Shown here: one piece after another, positions 48,347-57,123 of the stretch
How positions within the stretch are numbered: the stretch's first letter is position 1
How the letters are laid out: each line of letters opens with the position of its first letter
From: Haliscomenobacter hydrossis DSM 1100
GTDB lineage: Bacteria; Bacteroidota; Bacteroidia; Chitinophagales; Saprospiraceae
Direction: 5' to 3'
Length of the DNA stretch: 64,000 nt
Assembly: GCF_000212735.1 (NCBI RefSeq)
Contig: NC_015510.1
Span: forward strand, 868,001-932,000
Made by a program: the position numbers and the translations under genes
Notes under the pieces: generated by a model
Database searches by the model: none
Told to the model about the DNA's origin: nothing
The model's input: only the letters and a program-made list of their open reading frames with translations

Positions 48347-48583
48347 ATGGAATTAAAACTGGATTTGAACTATCCGCAAATTCTCAACTTGGTTCGGCAA
48401 CTTCCCGTCAATCAAATAGCAAAACTGCTTGTTGATGCGCAAAGCATTTTGGAAGAGGAAAAGAAAAGTGAAAACGTGGCTTCTTTTCAAGCATTCCTGC
48501 TTTCTGCGCCAGTAATGAGCGATGAACAATATGATTCGTTCCTTGAAAACAGAAAAATGTTTGCGCAGTGGAGAATGGGATGA
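48347..48583 (+). CDS. VapB-type antitoxin
   Basis: A 78-residue acidic, largely helical protein. It begins with a short strand (MELKLDLNY), followed by LVRQLPVNQIAKLLVDAQSI, and has a flexible C-terminal tail. It overlaps the PIN toxin gene by the four-base ATGA at 48580-48583. Such overlapping small genes upstream of a PIN gene are antitoxins. This one belongs to the DUF-type antitoxins of Bacteroidota that have no classical AbrB or RHH signature. It probably binds the toxin and represses the operon. Confidence 0.75.
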   Translation: MELKLDLNYPQILNLVRQLPVNQIAKLLVDAQSILEEEKKSENVASFQAFLLSAPVMSDEQYDSFLENRKMFAQWRMG

Positions 48584-48960
48584 TTTGTTTGGATACCTCT
48601 ATTCTGATTGATTTTTTCAGGAAAGAAAAAAAGGAAAACTCGCTTTTTTTTCGATTGACTCAGCAGTATCGAATTTTTACTGTGTCTGTAATCACGGAAT
48701 ATGAAATTTTTGTGGGTTCTAATCAAGAACAGCAAGAATTCTGGGAAAATTTCTTCTCAAGAATTGTTGTCTTGCCTTTCGATAGTGCTTCGAGTCAAGT
48801 GGCTGTTCAGATTTTTAAGGACTTGAAAGCAAAAAACAAGTTGATCGAAATCCCCGACATTTTGATTGCGGCTACGGCTATAAACAACAACTTGCCATTG
48901 GCTACAACCAACCTGAAGCATTTTGATCGGATTGAGGGGTTGGAATTGGTGAGTATGTAA
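48580..48960 (+). CDS. vapC: VapC-type PIN-domain toxin
   Basis: The start at 48580 overlaps the antitoxin stop (ATGA) and gives 126 residues opening MICLDTSILIDFF. The PIN-domain acidic residues can be placed: Asp5, Glu42 (or Glu40) in TEYEIFVGS, Asp94 in IPDILIAATA and Asp112-like in TTNLKHFDRI. VapC proteins are Mg-dependent RNases that cut tRNA or rRNA and stall translation. It is intact, unlike the toxin remnant at 26.6 kb. Its stop is only 22 bases from that of the convergent HNH gene, and the island is AT-rich compared with its flanks. Confidence 0.88.
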   Translation: MICLDTSILIDFFRKEKKENSLFFRLTQQYRIFTVSVITEYEIFVGSNQEQQEFWENFFSRIVVLPFDSASSQVAVQIFKDLKAKNKLIEIPDILIAATAINNNLPLATTNLKHFDRIEGLELVSM

Positions 48961-48982
48961 GAATCCGTACCCGTTTGGTCGA

Positions 48983-49942
48983 TTAGTCCAAACCAAACTG
49001 ATGACTAATGTCTTTGGTGAGCTTTGAAAGAGGCCGTTTCTGTAATTCTGCGTCATCTACATAATTTGCAGTGATAAATCGAGACAAATCCTTCTCATTT
49101 CTAAAGAGGGTACCTTCAAATTGTTGGTACAGGGAATCCAGGTAATCCCGGTTGTAAATTAAAGCTCGGTTTACTTGCTCATAAACATAATCTATATGCT
49201 CCTCATACATCTCTCTTAGTTTGAAATCGCGGATATTCTTTTTTGCCTTTATCGCCAACTCAGACTCCTCGTCTACAAATAAAAAATCGATTGATCCTGC
49301 CTTTAAATTTCCCGAAAAAAAAGAGGAGTCTTTGATTTTCAAGGTAAATCTAATCTCATCTCCAAATCCCTCGATATAGGGATGGATATGTGTGTCCGTA
49401 GAAAATGGCAAATTACGTTTTAAGGTTGAATTGCAGATATAGCAAGATGGAATAAGGTTGTAAAAGGATAGAGCTAAAAATGGATAGGTAGCTTGATCCC
49501 AGAAATGGTCAAACTGAGGGCGGCTTATTTCTTTTTCTTTGATCACTGTATGCGTGTAAAGTCTATTGCAATATGGACATGTATCCACGCGCAATTGGTC
49601 TGCCAGCCAGTAAGTATTCCAAAGATTTTCTCCTTTCTCACTGAATTTTTCGTAGTTAAATATCTTCTTTAATGTCTCTTTGAGGCCTCCAGTTTCGGTT
49701 TTATAAGCCGAATAAGCTTGGCTCTCCTCGATTAAGCTATTTAGTTCGTGAGGATTGCCAATCAATATTGTTTCGAATTTTGATTCTAAAAATTTCAAAA
49801 AAGCAAGTTTATCTGAAGGCATACCTTGCGCTATCTTTGCTTTAAGTTTACCATATACGTCCCCTTTAGATTGCCCCTTGGCCATATCCAAGTGTTCTTG
49901 AGCAATCAGGGAAATTGGTCTTTTAGTTTGGATTTTAATCAT
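48983..49942 (-). CDS. HNH nuclease of a Septu-like (PtuB) defence pair
   Basis: A 319-residue protein with an HNH/ββα-metal nuclease core. Zinc pairs are Cys122/Cys125 (CPYC) and Cys167/Cys170 (CYIC). The nuclease His is at 146 in QFDHFWDQ and the Asn at 162 in YNLIPSCYIC. The C-terminal 140 residues (from about 185) are probably for binding the ATPase. The start overlaps the 3' end of the ATPase gene by eight bases (ATGATTAA). An HNH nuclease coupled to an AAA15/OLD-like ATPase is the layout of Septu (PtuAB), an anti-phage system, and of retron Ec78, but no reverse transcriptase is present here. Confidence 0.85.
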   Translation of the reverse strand: MIKIQTKRPISLIAQEHLDMAKGQSKGDVYGKLKAKIAQGMPSDKLAFLKFLESKFETILIGNPHELNSLIEESQAYSAYKTETGGLKETLKKIFNYEKFSEKGENLWNTYWLADQLRVDTCPYCNRLYTHTVIKEKEISRPQFDHFWDQATYPFLALSFYNLIPSCYICNSTLKRNLPFSTDTHIHPYIEGFGDEIRFTLKIKDSSFFSGNLKAGSIDFLFVDEESELAIKAKKNIRDFKLREMYEEHIDYVYEQVNRALIYNRDYLDSLYQQFEGTLFRNEKDLSRFITANYVDDAELQKRPLSKLTKDISHQFGLD

Positions 49943-51794
49943 CGTTTAACAGCTTTTTTAGTGACTCATTTTCTAGTTTTAATGCTTCATTCTCCCGTTC
50001 TAACGCATTGATTATATCGTCCTTACGAGTATTATCTTTTGAAGCTTGAAGTAATAATAAATAACGTTTAATAAGTGGTTCTCCTACTAAGTCAACCACT
50101 TTTTGAGCAAAAATTTTCGAGTCATCTATACTCATTTGTTCAATCGGTACTTCCTCTTGGTAAAATTTGATAACCTGATCAATTCTTTTTTTAGCAAAGC
50201 TTCCCATTAAACCATTTTCCTTTTTTAAAAAGAAGGAGTCTGAAAGGAGCGTATGAATATTGGCACCAAAGGTTTGTACTTTTTCGTCCTTATCTTTTTT
50301 ATTTTCAACGACCTCGCAAGCACCCTTATCATTTTTACTTAAGAAAATCACGTTCTCACTTGGCACATCAGAAACTAAAAATGGAGAGTGAGTAGTTAAA
50401 ATAAGCTGAACTTTACTAAAGGAACCAAGAGGATATAAACCAAGAATTACTGGAATATTTTCAATCAGTTTGCTCAAGTATTGCTTTTGAAGTTCTGGAT
50501 GCAAGCCAAGTTCACCTTCATCGATGAGCAGGATAAAACTTTCACCACCAATCCATCTTGAAACTTGGTAGATTCTTGAAAACAAGTTCATTAAGTTATT
50601 GTAACCAGAGCTAAGTGAACCCCTTCCTCCATTATCGAAAATCCATGACAACTGGAAAATATTCCCCACATTAATACCTAGCGTATCAATTTCTCTGAAA
50701 AATTGAGTGATTTTTGGCTCACGTTTTGGCTCACGTTTTGGCTCACGACCAGGAAAAAGTAAATATTTTTCTTTACGCTTAAATGGTTGATTCCAATAAG
50801 GCAGACAGTCATTGTGTAGCCACATCATCATTTTGTGTAAATCCTCCCAACGCCCCGTGTGGGTATTTAAGCAATCTTCTAGAAATAGAATTTTTTCTCG
50901 ATTGTTAGGGAAAGAGTCGATTCTCTCTTTGAAAAAACGAATTTTTTCTTGAATCGAGTGAACAGGAATATTCACGAGGATTGATACAAACAAGGCTCGA
51001 AAAAAATCGTAGATGCTTTCTTTTTCCTCAAAGAAATCCCAAATCATTTTGATACTATTTGGATCAAGTTTTTTTTCATTCCCAAAGGCAATGAATCGTT
51101 CTTTGCCAAAATCTGGATTGATTATAATCTTAAGAAAATTAGGTACAGGAAAGGTCAGAGGTGCGTTTCCGAATTCAGCATAAAATTCTGCCTGGCACTT
51201 GATGTTGTTAAAATAGTACTTTGAGGGGGGTATATATTCGTCCTTGATCACGTTGTTCTGTTGATCTCTTTTCGTCTTTATTCCACGTTCGCTAATATCC
51301 TTGAAATTATCTTCTTCAAATGGCATCCCAAAATTAGAGAAGAAAGTATCTTCGATTGGGGAATAATAAATGATTCTTGCTTCCTCAATGTCACTTACGC
51401 TACGTAAAATTTTATCACTTGCCGGTTTCTTGAAGAAATGAAGCTTTATTTCAAATCCAGAATATGCTGGATCGTGATCAAATAATCCTTCATAAGACAA
51501 AACATGAAGCTCGTTGTTAGTTCTATAAACAATAATGCACTCATTCACAAACCCAATTCCCATCTTGAAACAAGTCCCAATAAACTCTACCAAGTTACTT
51601 TTCCCACTGCCATTTTCTCCAACAATGATAGTTACATTAGAGATTGAAGTGCCAAAAAAATGAGGAATGTAGTCGTTTTGTCGAGTGATATTTAGGTTCC
51701 CAGACTCATAATGAAAATGCCATTCCGAACTAAAGTTGAAACCTTGCTGTTTGATGTTTTTCCAATCTTTGATCCAGATGTATAATAGTTCCAT
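49935..51794 (-). CDS. AAA15-type ATPase of a Septu-like (PtuA) defence pair
   Basis: A 619-residue ATPase of the ABC/SMC-like AAA15 family. The Walker A motif GENGSGKS is at 59-66. A long inserted helical region (about 100-380) follows, then the signature-like LSSGYNNL near 390, Walker B FILLIDEGELGLHP near 418-431, and the H-loop LTTHSPFLVS near 462. The C-terminus (about 585-619) is a coiled coil (ALERENEALKLENESLKKLL). Three REPK repeats near 347-358 come from a 12-bp tandem repeat. Such ATPases hold the HNH partner inactive until phage infection. The promoter region 51795-51960 has no recognisable motif. Confidence 0.85.
   Translation of the reverse strand: MELLYIWIKDWKNIKQQGFNFSSEWHFHYESGNLNITRQNDYIPHFFGTSISNVTIIVGENGSGKSNLVEFIGTCFKMGIGFVNECIIVYRTNNELHVLSYEGLFDHDPAYSGFEIKLHFFKKPASDKILRSVSDIEEARIIYYSPIEDTFFSNFGMPFEEDNFKDISERGIKTKRDQQNNVIKDEYIPPSKYYFNNIKCQAEFYAEFGNAPLTFPVPNFLKIIINPDFGKERFIAFGNEKKLDPNSIKMIWDFFEEKESIYDFFRALFVSILVNIPVHSIQEKIRFFKERIDSFPNNREKILFLEDCLNTHTGRWEDLHKMMMWLHNDCLPYWNQPFKRKEKYLLFPGREPKREPKREPKITQFFREIDTLGINVGNIFQLSWIFDNGGRGSLSSGYNNLMNLFSRIYQVSRWIGGESFILLIDEGELGLHPELQKQYLSKLIENIPVILGLYPLGSFSKVQLILTTHSPFLVSDVPSENVIFLSKNDKGACEVVENKKDKDEKVQTFGANIHTLLSDSFFLKKENGLMGSFAKKRIDQVIKFYQEEVPIEQMSIDDSKIFAQKVVDLVGEPLIKRYLLLLQASKDNTRKDDIINALERENEALKLENESLKKLLNDD
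50719..50755. repeat. 12-bp tandem repeat encoding REPK in the ATPase
   Basis: GGCTCACGTTTT occurs three times in a row, the last copy partly changed to GGCTCACGACC. It adds four residues per unit without shifting the frame, so slippage would alter linker length in the insert domain rather than inactivate the protein. Confidence 0.8.
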
Positions 51795-51966
51795 TGAATT
51801 TATTTCACATTGTTTTCAATCTAAAAATAAAACAGATAGGTTCCAAAAGTAAGCCAAAAGGAAGTAAATAACAAAATTTTATCGGCTTGATGTAATAGTA
51901 CGTAACGAATTATTCTCTGCTGCATTCTACCTGTTATAAGTCAATTTCTTTGGTGCGATAATGGCA

Positions 51967-52001
51967 TAAAAAAAACCTGTGAGACAGAACAATCTCACAG
52001 G
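51967..52001 (-). terminator. Intrinsic terminator after the SusD gene (locus 2)
   Basis: Read on the minus strand, CCTGTGAGA pairs with TCTCACAGG across an 8-base loop and is followed by a run of eight T (51968-51975 as A on the plus strand). It lies about 25 bases after the SusD stop codon. Confidence 0.85.
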
Positions 52002-52027
52002 CTTTACCGAAAAAATCAAGTTACCTA

Positions 52028-53590
52028 CTATTGTGGATACCCCGGATTCTGAGTTTTCAAATTAGGGTTATTGAGCAACTCCTGCTTTGGAATAGGCAGC
52101 AACAAGTGCTTATCCTGCAAAGGCCGATTGGAGCTCAAGTTGATGTGCCCAACAAATTCATCGAATTTTTTAGTGTTTTCGTTAAACACTTTGCGCAAAC
52201 GCACCATGTCAAACCAGGTAATCTGCTCATAGCACAACTCATGCCAGCGCTCTTTCCAAACGGCTTCGCGGAATGAGTTTTGGTTGTAAGTTGCTAATTC
52301 TGGCGTAGTGAGTTTGGCCCGATCTCTGATGCGTTTGAAAGCATCATAAGCCGCTTGGGTAGGTGCGCCCAGTTCGTTTTGCGCTTCTGCAAACAGCAAC
52401 AGCACTTCAGCATACCGGATTTGCGGCACGTTCAGGTTGTTTTGGCGCGTGCCCGCCACTCCAGAAGTACCACTCGAAGTACGATTGAAGTGTTTGAAAA
52501 CATAAGGGGCACCCAGATCAAAACGCGCGCCGTTGCCGTTGGTGAAATAAGTCGTGTAGAAATACCCTTCCTGGTCTTTTGCCCGCAAATCGCCGTCCTC
52601 GTACGATTTGTAAAAAGCTGAGGTAGGCACGCTGCTTCCGGTTCCACCAGGGCCACTAAACGTTACAGGCTTAAAGTTCGGGTAAAAATTCTCCATCGGG
52701 TTGCCCGCCACCAGGGTATGGTATTGCAGCATAAAGAGGTGCTCTACACGGTTTTCGGTGCTTTCTTTGTGCACATCCTCGTAGCTCGTAAACAGATTAA
52801 TGGATCCAGGATTGGCATTGGCATAAGTGATCACCTCTGCTGCCTTATCCGCAGCCAGCTTGTAATGCGAAGCTCCTTTTTTCAATGGGAAGCCGGCCAT
52901 GGTTAAATAAACCTTTGCCAACTGCGCTTTTACGGCAGCCAAATTGACCCGACCAGTTACATCCATCCAGGCCAAACCAGCAGCCTCGGCAGCAAGCAAA
53001 TCATCTACGATTAATTTGTACACTTCTTCCTGTGGCGCACGTGCAGGTAAAAAATCTTCTGAAGCTGCCGTTTGTGGCGCGGTGATGAGCGGAATATCGC
53101 CCCACAATTGAACTGCTGTGAAGTAAGCCGAAGCACGCAAAAAGCGGGCTTCACCCAAGACTTTTTTCTTTTGAGCTTCTGGCATGGGCGTAATCGGTGG
53201 CACTTTGTCAATCACCTGGTTGGCCTGTGCAATCACTCGGTACAATCCGTTCCAATAATTAACCACGTGGGCGGTATTGCCGTCGTGTACCAATCCATAC
53301 AAGTTATTCAAATCCGAGTTTTGCGCTGTTTCGGTAGTTGATGTACCCGTGAGGGCTTCCAACAATTGCCAGTTGCTCGAAAAAATACCTGCACCACCGC
53401 CCATAAAGCGCAAGTCAGCATATACAGCAGCAAGCGCAGCTTCAGCATGGTCAGGAATGGTATAAAAACTATCGGGTGTAAGGTTGGAAGGCGCCTCCTC
53501 GTTCAAAAAATCGGAACAACCCGAGGTCCCCAGCAAGATCGCCCCAACGAGCGTAGCTTTGCCGATATATTTGATGATATTCAATTTCAT
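52028..53590 (-). CDS. SusD/RagB substrate-binding lipoprotein (locus 2)
   Basis: A 520-residue outer-membrane lipoprotein with lipobox GTSGC (Cys near 25). It has the classical SusD_RagB layout with NTF2-like TPR helices and typical blocks: KKKVLGEARFLRASAYFTAV near 135-154, RYAEVLLLFAEAQNELG near 405-421 and KERWHELCYEQITWFDMVRL near 460-479. It binds a glycan or similar ligand at the cell surface and hands it to the SusC partner encoded 33 bases upstream. It has the ARAPQEEVYKLIVDDL block typical of the RagB side. The ligand is unknown. Confidence 0.92.
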   Translation of the reverse strand: MKLNIIKYIGKATLVGAILLGTSGCSDFLNEEAPSNLTPDSFYTIPDHAEAALAAVYADLRFMGGGAGIFSSNWQLLEALTGTSTTETAQNSDLNNLYGLVHDGNTAHVVNYWNGLYRVIAQANQVIDKVPPITPMPEAQKKKVLGEARFLRASAYFTAVQLWGDIPLITAPQTAASEDFLPARAPQEEVYKLIVDDLLAAEAAGLAWMDVTGRVNLAAVKAQLAKVYLTMAGFPLKKGASHYKLAADKAAEVITYANANPGSINLFTSYEDVHKESTENRVEHLFMLQYHTLVAGNPMENFYPNFKPVTFSGPGGTGSSVPTSAFYKSYEDGDLRAKDQEGYFYTTYFTNGNGARFDLGAPYVFKHFNRTSSGTSGVAGTRQNNLNVPQIRYAEVLLLFAEAQNELGAPTQAAYDAFKRIRDRAKLTTPELATYNQNSFREAVWKERWHELCYEQITWFDMVRLRKVFNENTKKFDEFVGHINLSSNRPLQDKHLLLPIPKQELLNNPNLKTQNPGYPQ

Positions 53591-53623
53591 AACAAATGAT
53601 GTTCTTTTGAATTAAAAAAAAGA

Positions 53624-56600
53624 TTATAGGCCAATTTGCAAACCAAGCATGTAGATAGTAGGTTTGGGATAGTTGTGCCAAATCATCCCCTGAGAAAACG
53701 CACTGTTGTTGTTTCCTTGATTGGTAGGGGTTACTTCGGGATCGCCCACAATCTTGTCCTTTACGGCCAAGAAGAAATTTTGAGCTGAGGCATATACCCG
53801 CAGGCGGCCCATTTTGAGCTTATTCAGGACTTGTCCTGGGAAAGTATACCCGAACAATAAATTCCGACCGCGTAGGAAAGAGCCATCCTTGATCCACCAC
53901 GAATCTACGTTGGTTACATAGCCTGCGCGTGTATCACGAATTTCGGCAATCATGGTATTCTGATTCTGTGGAGTCCAGGCATTCAATACCGAAGTGTAGC
54001 TGTTGGCCAGGGCTTGACGGTCTTCACTGGCGTGCAAGTTCATCATCATGACATCATTTCCAAGCGAAAATTGAAGTTCCAAGGTCAAGTCAAAGTTTTT
54101 GTAACGAAACGTATTCGTCATTGCACCCCAGGCGCTGGGACTACCATTGCCGATGATGCTACGGTCGGCGTCGGTAATGGCCTTATCGCCATTAACGTCC
54201 TTATACTTGATGTCGCCCGGCAAAATGGTTAGACCGTTGCGATAACTCGTAAATTTAGCAGCTTCCTCACGCTCGGATTCGCTCCAAATTCCCAGGCGGG
54301 TAAGGCCCCAAAATGAACCCACCGGCTCACCAATCCGAATGATGTTGGTAGGGTTGGTAAAGTTAGGTCCACCTACGTTGAAAATGTCGGAAGGAGTTGC
54401 AAGGGAAAGTACTTTATTCCGGTTTAACGAAACGTTCATATTGGTAGTCCATTGAAAATCACCACGGTCAATGTTGCGCGTGTTCACTGCAAACTCAAAA
54501 CCTTTGTTGTACATCGATCCCACGTTTCTGCGAATGGTGCCATAACCACTGGTTGTAGGCACGGGTGCGTCCAGAAGCATGTCGGTTGTTTTGCGGTAGT
54601 AATAATCTGCTTCCACCGAAATCCGGCCTTTGAACAAAGCGAATTCAATCCCTACATCCGTCTGTGCGGTTTTTTCCCAACGCAAATCGGGGTTGGCCAA
54701 ACGGTTAATACCTGTTCCAGCTATACGTGCATCACTATAAATGGTGGCGAAGTTGGAGCTCAACAACGACAAGGACGAATAAGCGGGAATTTCAGAGTTT
54801 CCGGTTAGGCCATAGCTTGCGCGAAGTTTCAAATTTGAAATAAGCGTATTCCCTTTCAAAAAACCTTCTTCAGACACCCGCCAAGCGACGGCACCCGATG
54901 GGAAAAACGCAAATTTGTGGTTTTCTCCAAACTTGGAAGAACCATCTGAGCGGCCAGTAAGTGTGAATAAGTATTTGTTGGACAAGGTATAATTGAGTCG
55001 TCCGAAATAGGAATTAAACGCAAAACGTGATGCGCCAGAGCTAACGTTAGGGTTGGTGGCACCAGCTCCCAGGTTGTTGAATCCGAAATAGTCAGTGGCA
55101 AAGTTGTTCACACTGGCCCCCATGCCAAAAGTATTGGTTTCTTGCCAGGAAACGCCCAATAAGCCATTCAGCGCGTGTTTGTCGCCCAATTGCTTGTTGT
55201 AAGTCAAGTAGTTTTCCAATGACCAAAAACTTTCCTTATTGCTACTGGTAGAGGCGTTACCATTGCCACCGATGTTGAGGGTGCGGGTTTGAGATTGGTT
55301 GTTTTCTTGCGTCAGAACATTGATACCGAGCACTGTACGCATCTCCAAACCTTGGGCTAAAGTGATGTTTGAATACAAGCTTCCCAATGTTGTTTGGGTG
55401 TTCAGGATGTACTTACGCCCCATCAAACGGTGAACGGAGCTGAAGGTGCCTTCTGCAAACGGGAAATCGCGGTTGTTGGCATAGGTTCCGTCTTCATACT
55501 TCACAGGCAAAAACGGAAAGTCTTCTACAATCTGCCGAGCTATGGCATCATTTTGATCGACAATATTCTCGGTTTGGTTGTTGTAGCTCAAGGTACCCCC
55601 TACTCTTAGCCATCTTTTCACTTGGTCGTCGATCGTAAACCGGCCGGAGTATCTTTTCATGTAAGAAGTCTTCATAAGCCCCTGATCATCGCGGTAACCC
55701 AACGAAATCGAATGCTGGGTACGCTCGTTGCCACCACTAAAACCCAATTGGTGGTTTTGTGAAAGCCTGCTTTGTGAGGTTTCTTCAAACCAATCCGTAT
55801 CGAATTTAGGCGTACCATCACTGTTGAATACCCGTGGGTCGGTGCGGCGCAATCTGGGGTTCAAGTACGCCCATTTGCCTGCTGCCCAGCCTGCGGGATC
55901 GTATTTGGCCATGTTTGCCCAAGCCAAATCTTCTACGGCCATGTATTGTTTGGCGTTCAATACCTCTGGTCGGTTTGGTCCGATGGTGTTGACACTAAAA
56001 TCGCCGTTGTACGTTACCGAACCTTCGCCAGCTTTTCCTTTTTTGGTGGTGACCAAAATGACCCCGTTGGCGCCTCTGGCACCATAAATGGCGGTTGAAG
56101 AAGCATCTTTCAGTACCTCTACCGAAACGATGTCATTGGGGTTGATGTAGTCAATGGCCGAACTGAATTGATTTTGGTTACCCTGGGGAAGCATCACCCC
56201 ATCTACCACGTAAAGCGGGTTGTTAGAAGAGTTGATGGAACTAAATCCACGCACGCGAATGGTCGTTCTACCACCTGGACGGCCCGAGTTGGTGTTTACT
56301 TGCACCCCGGCAATTCTTCCAGACATTGCCTGGGTAAGTGATGATGCGGGGCGTTCCTGGAGTTGGTCAACTTTGATGGAACCAACCGAACCAGTCAAAT
56401 CCGATTTTTTGGCCGTTCCATAACCAATGACCACAACGCCCTCTAACAGCTTTGCGTCCGTTTTTAGGCTGACGGTAATCGTGGTTTGAGCACCTACTAC
56501 GATTTCTTGTGAAAGATAACCAGTGTAGGAGAAAACCAATGTTGCATCCTCCGGTACTTCCAAACTGAACTGTCCGTTTACGTCAGTTACTGTACCATTT

Positions 56601-56830
56601 GTCGTGCCTTTCACCAAAATGCTCACGCCAGGCAATGGCGAATTGGTTTCATCCAGAACTGTACCATTAATAGCTTTTACTAGCCTTAGTTCACTTTTCA
56701 CTTTTCCGAGTGGTCCTCGGTCGGGTGCGGCATACAAAATGCCAGAACAGCAAATCACCAAAGCGATTAGGGGGAGCAGTAACCGGCCAAAATGAGGCCA
56801 TGTTCCGCTTGAGTGTAATTTTTTTTTCAT
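53624..56830 (-). CDS. SusC-like TonB-dependent transporter (locus 2)
   Basis: A 1068-residue outer-membrane transporter with a long signal region (residues 1-35) and a carboxypeptidase-D regulatory-like domain (about 50-130, NGTVTDVNGQFSLEVPEDAT). The plug opens VVVIGYGTAKKSDLTGSV near 132-149, and the C-terminal barrel ends in a short aromatic strand. It is the first gene of the SusCD pair. It differs in plug sequence and partner type from the pair at 29.5 kb. No enzyme lies downstream in the same operon; the next gene is transcribed separately. Confidence 0.93.
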   Translation of the reverse strand: MKKKLHSSGTWPHFGRLLLPLIALVICCSGILYAAPDRGPLGKVKSELRLVKAINGTVLDETNSPLPGVSILVKGTTNGTVTDVNGQFSLEVPEDATLVFSYTGYLSQEIVVGAQTTITVSLKTDAKLLEGVVVIGYGTAKKSDLTGSVGSIKVDQLQERPASSLTQAMSGRIAGVQVNTNSGRPGGRTTIRVRGFSSINSSNNPLYVVDGVMLPQGNQNQFSSAIDYINPNDIVSVEVLKDASSTAIYGARGANGVILVTTKKGKAGEGSVTYNGDFSVNTIGPNRPEVLNAKQYMAVEDLAWANMAKYDPAGWAAGKWAYLNPRLRRTDPRVFNSDGTPKFDTDWFEETSQSRLSQNHQLGFSGGNERTQHSISLGYRDDQGLMKTSYMKRYSGRFTIDDQVKRWLRVGGTLSYNNQTENIVDQNDAIARQIVEDFPFLPVKYEDGTYANNRDFPFAEGTFSSVHRLMGRKYILNTQTTLGSLYSNITLAQGLEMRTVLGINVLTQENNQSQTRTLNIGGNGNASTSSNKESFWSLENYLTYNKQLGDKHALNGLLGVSWQETNTFGMGASVNNFATDYFGFNNLGAGATNPNVSSGASRFAFNSYFGRLNYTLSNKYLFTLTGRSDGSSKFGENHKFAFFPSGAVAWRVSEEGFLKGNTLISNLKLRASYGLTGNSEIPAYSSLSLLSSNFATIYSDARIAGTGINRLANPDLRWEKTAQTDVGIEFALFKGRISVEADYYYRKTTDMLLDAPVPTTSGYGTIRRNVGSMYNKGFEFAVNTRNIDRGDFQWTTNMNVSLNRNKVLSLATPSDIFNVGGPNFTNPTNIIRIGEPVGSFWGLTRLGIWSESEREEAAKFTSYRNGLTILPGDIKYKDVNGDKAITDADRSIIGNGSPSAWGAMTNTFRYKNFDLTLELQFSLGNDVMMMNLHASEDRQALANSYTSVLNAWTPQNQNTMIAEIRDTRAGYVTNVDSWWIKDGSFLRGRNLLFGYTFPGQVLNKLKMGRLRVYASAQNFFLAVKDKIVGDPEVTPTNQGNNNSAFSQGMIWHNYPKPTIYMLGLQIGL

Positions 56831-56861
56831 CTTGTTAAACCCGAAATGGGAGATTAGGGTG

Positions 56862-56974
56862 TTAAAAAATATAATTTTGAAAACTAAGCCAATTTTAGTG
56901 AAAAAATTAAATACCCGGTAAGTTTTTACAATAAAATAATGAATTTGTTTTGCTAAAAAAATATAATTTTAAAA
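56862..56974 (-). promoter_or_regulatory. AT-rich region with a repeated AAAAAATATAATTTT word
   Basis: AAAAAATATAATTTT occurs at 56864-56878 and again, with two or three more bases, near 56955-56972, about 92 bases apart. Both lie upstream of the SusC start on the minus strand in a gap of 293 bases, and the spacing and A/T richness fit a UP-element or a regulator site. The rest of 56831-57123 has nothing else recognisable. Confidence 0.35.
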
Positions 56975-57123
56975 ACAAAAAAATAGAACACCATCTCAGT
57001 CAGCTTCAATTAAGGTATAGCTGTGAGAAAAATTTAGTACTCAATTTTTGTTGTGGAACGTGCGTCTTAAATTATGGACGTATTTGAGTTTAAAAACCCT
57101 GAACTCCCGTTACAACAAGTCTA

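Noticed and set aside
48983-51794. Retron with ATPase/HNH effector
   Set aside because: No reverse transcriptase gene or msr/msd-like region lies next to the pair.
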